From: Pseudomonas wadenswilerensis
GTDB lineage: Bacteria > Pseudomonadota > Gammaproteobacteria > Pseudomonadales > Pseudomonadaceae
Direction: 5' to 3'
Length of the DNA stretch: 64,000 nucleotides
Assembly: GCF_900497695.1 (NCBI RefSeq)
Contig: NZ_UIDD01000007.1
Location: forward strand, 434,001-498,000
Below, piece by piece: positions 60,140 to 64,000 of this stretch (position 1 is its first letter; each line of letters starts with the position of its first letter). A model generated the notes under the pieces. The model did no database searches. It had not been told where the DNA came from and saw only the letters and a program-made list of their open reading frames with translations. A program made the position numbers and the translations under genes.

Positions 60140-60345
60140 TCATCGGCCGGTGTCTCGGACGCAGTCCTGGCATGCTCGCAAGGCAATCAATCCCTGGTCA
60201 CCGGCATCGGTGATGGCGACAATTCGTTGAGCAGCCGCTGGGTCAAGTTCGCCTCGCGCGGCTCCATAAACCACGCCGCCGGGGGCGGTGGTGGCTGACA
60301 CCCCACAGCCACTACCCTGGACTGGGGCGGCGAGTAGGACGACAG
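60140..60345 (-). pseudogene. Rz/Rz1 C-terminal remnant, copy 3
   Basis: One frame reads GAARGELDPAAAQRIVAITD then AGDQGLIALRACQDCVRDTG (Rz ending, TGA at 60140). The overlapping frame reads VVAVGCQPPPPPAAWFMEP then REANLTQRLLNELSPS, a lipoprotein-like Cys followed by a proline run, matching the lambda Rz1 pattern (PPPPPAWxMxP). Upstream it adjoins a SRAP remnant, so the start of Rz is lost. Confidence 0.7.
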
Positions 60346-60421
60346 CCGGAGATCAAAAGTAGCGAGGCGATCGCGAAGGCGAGCCTGGGTTGCTAGAGCA
60401 TTGGAGTGGATGACGACGGGC

Positions 60422-60550
60422 ATGCCGAGCGAGCAGGTTGAGCAGATGGCACTCAACCAGGGAGAGCCGGCCGAGGCCTTCGAGTGGTTTAAGGTAAACA
60501 CCGCCCTCGGCAACGTCAGGAATCGCGGAGCGGAACTGATAGGGCCATGA
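60422..60550 (+). pseudogene. C-terminal remnant of a second SRAP gene
   Basis: A 42-residue stretch, SEQVEQMALNQGEPAEAFEW then NTALGNVRNRGAELIGP, matches the C-terminus of the intact SRAP protein at 57443 in pattern (EWNRVGVAVGNTRNQG). The catalytic part is gone. It sits directly beside Rz/Rz1 copy 3. Confidence 0.7.
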
Positions 60551-60689
60551 CCAAGCCCACTGCTGGTGATGCGGCAAACAACGGCTGATCACTGACAGGC
60601 CTCCCCTCCAAGCCCGGGCTTCTTGTGTCAGCCCTCCCTTTTCCCTGCTATGTTGCGCCCTTCAACCAGATGGTAGGAAGTAGTCAGGA

Positions 60690-61016
60690 ATGGATTCAAT
60701 GAAAACACTGGGCGTGATCTTACTGGCATTGGCCAGCACTACAGTTGTGGCGCACGAGAATAATGATCCAATCGAAAAAGCGATGTTCATCACGACGATT
60801 GCTCCCCTCCTTGTTGTTAGCGGAACCACTGCACTAACGATCTATGGCCCTGCGAATATGAAATCGGCAAAGGCTGACGCGCTTGCGTTCATCGGCTCAG
60901 ATGGCGAGATTCGCGGCGCTCAATTTGAGCAAGCAGTTCGGTACTACCACTCGGCCTATGGCCAGCCGCACATGACCGATGAACAGCTGGCCCTGGCAAT
61001 CGCAACTTCGCTCTGA
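60690..61016 (+). CDS. DUF2388-like exported protein
   Basis: A 108-residue protein (105 if started at ATG 60699) with a hydrophobic signal-like N-terminus (TLGVILLALASTTVVA) and the DUF2388-type ending ADALAFIGSDGEIRGAQFEQ, AVRYYHSAYG and DEQLALAIATSL. AGGAAG and AGGA precede the two possible starts. Common in Pseudomonas, often near phage lysis genes; function unknown. It is convergent with the Rz gene. Confidence 0.72.
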   Translation: MDSMKTLGVILLALASTTVVAHENNDPIEKAMFITTIAPLLVVSGTTALTIYGPANMKSAKADALAFIGSDGEIRGAQFEQAVRYYHSAYGQPHMTDEQLALAIATSL

Positions 61017-61033
61017 AGGCTGCCCTCCTAGTA

Positions 61034-61540
61034 TCATCCCCCGAGTCCATCATAGGCCTGCTCACACGTCACTCCCCTGCTCCGGCTTTGATCAGCATCT
61101 GCCGCCAGGTCTCCCGCTCGCTGCTCAACGCGCTTGAACAAGTCGGCAAACACCAGGGCGGTGCGGGTTGCTGCCTGGCTTGCGGCGGCAGTGCAGGAAT
61201 TGCTGCGGCCTTGGGCTGCGAGACGGCCGGCAAGGTCGTCGACTGTACGCTGCAGGCTCCTAGCAGTAGCGCGAGCGGTAACAGCATCAGCTGCAACTTG
61301 ATCGATTTTCCGTTGGCCATCTTGCACTGCCTTGTTGATTGAGTTCTGCCGGGTCTGCTCTTTTTCACGCTCGGCCTCCTCGGCCAGGGCCCAGGCCTGT
61401 TTGTCGCCGCCGTCGCGGATGGCCCAGCGCGCCTGCCACTCGGCATCCATGGTCAAACGGCCATGCTCGTAGGCACCCCAGAACGCCCAGACCACCAGCG
61501 CCAGCGATACCGCGGCGCCGATCGTGCGCCCGCTGATCAC
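61034..61540 (-). CDS. Rz-like i-spanin (DUF2514)
   Basis: A 168-residue inner-membrane lysis protein: N-terminal membrane anchor (AAVSLALVVWAFWGAYEHG), then a long periplasmic helix (ALAEEAEREKEQTRQNSINK, ARATARSLQRTVDDLAGRLA) and a Cys-containing end (GVTCEQAYDGLG). With an outer-membrane Rz1 it fuses the two membranes in the last step of lysis. The start is GTG 61540, overlapping the endolysin TGA (GTGA). A lipoprotein gene is embedded in the +1 frame. Confidence 0.85.
   Translation of the reverse strand: MISGRTIGAAVSLALVVWAFWGAYEHGRLTMDAEWQARWAIRDGGDKQAWALAEEAEREKEQTRQNSINKAVQDGQRKIDQVAADAVTARATARSLQRTVDDLAGRLAAQGRSNSCTAAASQAATRTALVFADLFKRVEQRAGDLAADADQSRSRGVTCEQAYDGLGG
61069..61320 (-). 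CDS. Embedded Rz1-like o-spanin lipoprotein
   Basis: In the +1 frame inside the Rz gene, an 83-codon frame from ATG 61320 encodes MANGKSIKLQLMLLPLALLL followed by GAC, a lipoprotein signal with lipobox LGAC (Cys 23), then a proline-rich mature part (PKAAAIPALPPQARQQPAPP). Lambda Rz1 is embedded in Rz in exactly this way. An out-of-frame lipoprotein signal plus proline-rich tail is unlikely by chance. It lacks the PPPPPAW motif of the remnants nearby. Confidence 0.7.
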   Translation of the reverse strand: MANGKSIKLQLMLLPLALLLGACSVQSTTLPAVSQPKAAAIPALPPQARQQPAPPWCLPTCSSALSSERETWRQMLIKAGAGE

Positions 61541-62157
61541 ACCAGCACCTTCAGCGCACGGTCATACAGCGCTTTCCGCTCAGCGGCGCCATGGGGCACA
61601 CGGCCAGGCTTGCCGGTGTTGATCACGCTGCCGATATCCTGGAAGCGGCCGGCATCGGCTAGTTCGTTCAGTCCGTGGGTCGACCACCACCAGGCGGCGG
61701 ATATGGCGGCATGCTCCGGCTGCTCGAGCAGTTCAGGCTTCTCCTCCAGCGGCTGGCCCAAGCCCGCGCCAGCGACGGCGTAGTTCGCCCGGCCGGTAAG
61801 CTGGATCAGGCCACGCCCACGGTACCGCCAGCCGTCGCCTACGCGAGAGTTACCCATGCGCCCGCTGTACACAGTGTTGGCGATCTTCTCCGGCTGTCGC
61901 GCGCAGGCGGCCGCCGACTCCGGAGTGAACCGGCTGGGCCAGGTGCGCACTAACGCTTCGGCGCTGTAGTTCAGGTTCTCCACCAGGTTGCGCAACTGGC
62001 CGGACTCATGGCCGACCTGGGCCAAGAACGCAGCCACGCGCACCCGGCTGTCGATCTTGTAGCGGCCCATGGCCCGGTTCAGCGCAGGCAAAAAAATGCC
62101 CGCAACTGGGCGGGCGTTCGGGAGGATCTGCAGCAACTGCTGCATTGTAATTGGCAT
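61537..62157 (-). CDS. Phage endolysin, glycoside hydrolase family 19
   Basis: A 206-residue chitinase-like muramidase that cuts peptidoglycan at lysis. The GH19 catalytic Glu lies in FLAQVGHESGQLRNL, with YSGRMGN, WRYRGRGLIQLTGRANY and the late FQDIGSVINTGKPGR typical of Pseudomonas phage and pyocin endolysins. No signal peptide, so it needs a holin, which I do not see in the window. Start at ATG 62157 (GAGG ten bases upstream). Confidence 0.9.
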   Translation of the reverse strand: MPITMQQLLQILPNARPVAGIFLPALNRAMGRYKIDSRVRVAAFLAQVGHESGQLRNLVENLNYSAEALVRTWPSRFTPESAAACARQPEKIANTVYSGRMGNSRVGDGWRYRGRGLIQLTGRANYAVAGAGLGQPLEEKPELLEQPEHAAISAAWWWSTHGLNELADAGRFQDIGSVINTGKPGRVPHGAAERKALYDRALKVLV

Positions 62158-62185
62158 GGACTTCAAACCTCGAATTACAGGAAAG

Positions 62186-62210
62186 AAAAAAGCCCCGACA
62201 GTGCGGGGCT
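62186..62210 (-). terminator. Minus-strand terminator between tail-fibre assembly and endolysin genes
   Basis: AGCCCCG/CGGGGCT, a 7-bp stem with a six-base loop, is followed on the minus strand by a run of six T. It begins right after the tail-fibre assembly stop codon, so most transcripts should end before the endolysin unless read through. Confidence 0.8.
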
Positions 62211-62822
62211 TTATTGGGTGTGTTCCGCCTCTTGTGGCGGCGGCGCGGTGGCATCCTCGGGGCTTGACGGCCAGTCGATCGACAAGGGATAACCGGGCTG
62301 CTGATCCAGGCGATTCAGGGCGATGCGGTAGCGCTTCCAGGCCAGCAGCGCTTCCTGCTCATGCGCTGATGCCTCGCCGAGGTCGACCGCATCCTGCAGG
62401 GGGGCGATACGCATAGAGGCATTGGCCAGCCTCTCGTCACGAAGGGACAGACCTTTGGTGCGGATGCTCTCCTTCTGCGCGTCAACGTCAAGAACCCAGG
62501 CGCTGCCGTCCCAGTAGTGGAAGTCCCCCGGAAAAGGCTGGCGGGTAAGCTCAGGCGGCAATGCACCCAGCGCTTGGTGCTGCTTGGGCTCGCCGGTCGC
62601 AACGTCGTAAACCGTGCCTCGGTTGTCCTCGACTAGGGCCCAGGCTTGGCGGGCCAGGTCGCGCACAACGGTATGGCCTGGCACAGGCTCCGGCGGCGAA
62701 TCGGTATAGGCATAGCCAGGAATCAACCAGTGCTCAGCATCGAGCGGGTCAGGGTCTGCCACTCCCTGGCCGATGTACTCCAGGGTTTGAGGGTGGGCGT
62801 TGTAGATAACAGGTGCGTTCAT
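62211..62822 (-). CDS. Tail fibre assembly protein
   Basis: A 203-residue caudoviral tail-fibre assembly chaperone: variable N-terminus (MNAPVIYNAHPQTLEYIGQG), central PFPGDFHYWDGSAWVLDVDA, and C-terminal ALLAWKRYRIALNRLDQQPG with PLSIDWPSSP, the family hallmark region. Start at ATG 62822, eleven bases after the tail fibre stop. It helps the adjacent tail fibre fold and trimerise. Confidence 0.88.
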   Translation of the reverse strand: MNAPVIYNAHPQTLEYIGQGVADPDPLDAEHWLIPGYAYTDSPPEPVPGHTVVRDLARQAWALVEDNRGTVYDVATGEPKQHQALGALPPELTRQPFPGDFHYWDGSAWVLDVDAQKESIRTKGLSLRDERLANASMRIAPLQDAVDLGEASAHEQEALLAWKRYRIALNRLDQQPGYPLSIDWPSSPEDATAPPPQEAEHTQ

Positions 62823-62833
62823 TTGAAGTCTCG

Positions 62834-64000
62834 TCAATATTTGATGCAAGCGAGCAGCGCAACGTTGCGCGGCCGCGATTCGGTGCCGCCCTCTGCGGAA
62901 ACGGTGACTGGGTGGACGTGCGCGCCATCGACGCCGACAGTGCCGGTTACCGCGTGGGTATGTACGCCGTCGAGCGCGCCAGTAATCAATGTGCTTACGC
63001 CCGTGCCGCCAGAACTACGCCCCGCTAGCACTGCCGGCGCACCGTCTGCCCAGCCCCCGTAAACCGTTTGTGCGTGCGTGTGGCCGCCCGAGGCGGTGGC
63101 AAGACCGTTAAAGGGGTGTGCGTGCCCACCAGCTGCACCCGTTGCAGCACCGTGGGTATGCCATGCGTTCTGAGAGCCCTGTACCGATCCAAGCGCACGG
63201 CCTGGGTCAACCCCACGACCTTCATCAAGGCAGCGGATAAACTCGCCGCGGAAATCTGGCACGTTGAAAGTAGTGGCGCCATCACCAACGCCACCGAAGG
63301 TGCCGACTGCCGCGAACAACGCCGCGTAAGTGGTTCGACTGACTACCGCCCCGTTGGCCTTGAGGAATCCAGGCGGCGGATTAAAGCCGGGGAAGTACAC
63401 AATGGTTCCAGGGGGCGTGCTGTTATCAAGTCGCGTCCAGCCTGTCCACACCTCCTGAAAGCAAGAACGCGCATAGACCGACACACCTTCGTTGTACTGG
63501 ATGGCCAGCTGGGAACGATTGCCGTTTGAAGCTACAGAATGAAAAAAAGTCGTGGTGATATGCCAGTAGACGTTAGGCGCCGGGGCGTTGGCATGTCTAG
63601 TCAAGATGACCTGATTCACTGCCAAATTAGGGTCCTGCTCGACCGGACCTTGGTTCATGCCACTGGCCGCCGTGAGTGCTGCAGCCAGGCCTGTGATATC
63701 CGTCATGGCATGGGTATGCGACATCGCGGCCGCGCCCAGAGAAGAGCGAGCTTGGCTCATATCAGCGGAAGCAAGCAGGCCGCGCATGAACACCGACAGC
63801 GGCGCCATAGCAAACTGATCGACCCCGGTGCTGAAAATAATCTGGTTTGCTGCAGTGCTCAGCGCCGCCAGAGACAACAGGGTGTTATCCACCGGCTGCT
63901 TACTCGACGCACCGAAACCCTTCCCTACCCCGCGACATCGAAAGGCCTCAAAGCTGCATCCCAGCTTCGCGATCAGGTAATAAGCCTCATCAAGTACGGC
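62834..64000 (-). CDS. Tail fibre protein with collar-type C-terminus, partial
   Basis: The frame is open from the window edge (64000) to TGA at 62834, at least 388 residues. Near the edge, KQPVDNTLLSLAALSTAANQ and SMAPLS-like sequence are typical tail-fibre repeats, so I treat the GTG at 63892 as internal and the gene as extending outside. The middle contains the tail collar part (GTIVYFPGFNPPPGFLKANG, FNVPDFRGEFIRCLDEGRG) and Gly/His-rich loops (HTHGAATGAAGGHAHPF); the end, SRPRNVALLACIKY, is the usual receptor-binding tip. Confidence 0.85.
   Translation of the reverse strand, partial: AVLDEAYYLIAKLGCSFEAFRCRGVGKGFGASSKQPVDNTLLSLAALSTAANQIIFSTGVDQFAMAPLSVFMRGLLASADMSQARSSLGAAAMSHTHAMTDITGLAAALTAASGMNQGPVEQDPNLAVNQVILTRHANAPAPNVYWHITTTFFHSVASNGNRSQLAIQYNEGVSVYARSCFQEVWTGWTRLDNSTPPGTIVYFPGFNPPPGFLKANGAVVSRTTYAALFAAVGTFGGVGDGATTFNVPDFRGEFIRCLDEGRGVDPGRALGSVQGSQNAWHTHGAATGAAGGHAHPFNGLATASGGHTHAQTVYGGWADGAPAVLAGRSSGGTGVSTLITGALDGVHTHAVTGTVGVDGAHVHPVTVSAEGGTESRPRNVALLACIKY

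Noticed and set aside
49006..64000. tRNA gene as a phage attachment site
   Set aside because: I looked for cloverleaf-like sequence with TTCGA loops near the integrase remnant and the left boundary and found none I could support.

Overview
The window looks like a Pseudomonas chromosome, most likely of the P. putida/P. fluorescens lineage. The evidence is high-GC codon use, about a dozen copies of the Pseudomonas REP palindrome (core GGGAGCGGGCTTGCC or GGGAGCTGGCTTGCC), and gene neighbourhoods I recognise from P. putida: the ped/exa alcohol-oxidation cluster, the aroF / yejABE-like / 3-hydroxybutyrate block, and several Pseudomonas-typical DUF families. No rRNA, tRNA, CRISPR array or complete insertion sequence was recognised.

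Positions 1-6.6 kb hold a minus-strand catabolic operon: flavin monooxygenase, RidA-like deaminase, DUF1028 protein, M20 deacetylase, aldehyde dehydrogenase, amino-acid permease, and the start of one more gene at the window edge. Its substrate is unknown. Positions 6.9-15.3 kb carry a GNAT acetyltransferase, an unrecognised protein, a divergent KfrA-like protein/tyrosine recombinase pair, a glycerate kinase - CdaR regulator - MFS sugar-acid transporter module, and an aldo/keto reductase.

Positions 15.3-28.2 kb hold a compact alcohol-oxidation region. It has a nosP-nahK nitric-oxide sensing pair, a 140-bp tandem repeat array built on REP sequences, a porin, two CoA-ester catabolic genes, the cytochrome c (pedF) and PQQ alcohol dehydrogenase (pedE), a pentapeptide protein and two divergent LuxR-type response regulators (pedR2-like and agmR). 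A 15-bp motif recurs in front of several of these units.

Positions 28.2-41.2 kb start with a DAHP synthase preceded by two aromatic-rich leader peptides and a clear attenuator. Then come a parvulin, an ABC peptide importer without its ATPase, and a sigma-54-controlled ketone-body operon (GntP permease, 3-hydroxybutyrate dehydrogenase, ecotin, acetoacetyl-CoA synthetase) with two matching upstream dyads and a -24/-12 promoter. Positions 41.5-49 kb are ordinary accessory chromosome: an autotransporter, LysE exporters, an AraC regulator, a phosphatase and small conserved proteins.

Positions 49.4-64 kb are a phage graveyard. An integrase C-terminus, frameshifted prophage genes, three copies of a small GTG-start gene, three Rz/Rz1 tail fragments, and one intact plus one broken SRAP gene are mixed with short exported proteins, a LysR regulator and a stranded fimbrial protein. 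The right end holds an apparently intact lysis and tail-fibre module of a phage or tailocin (tail fibre, assembly protein, GH19 endolysin, Rz with an embedded Rz1), which continues past the window edge.
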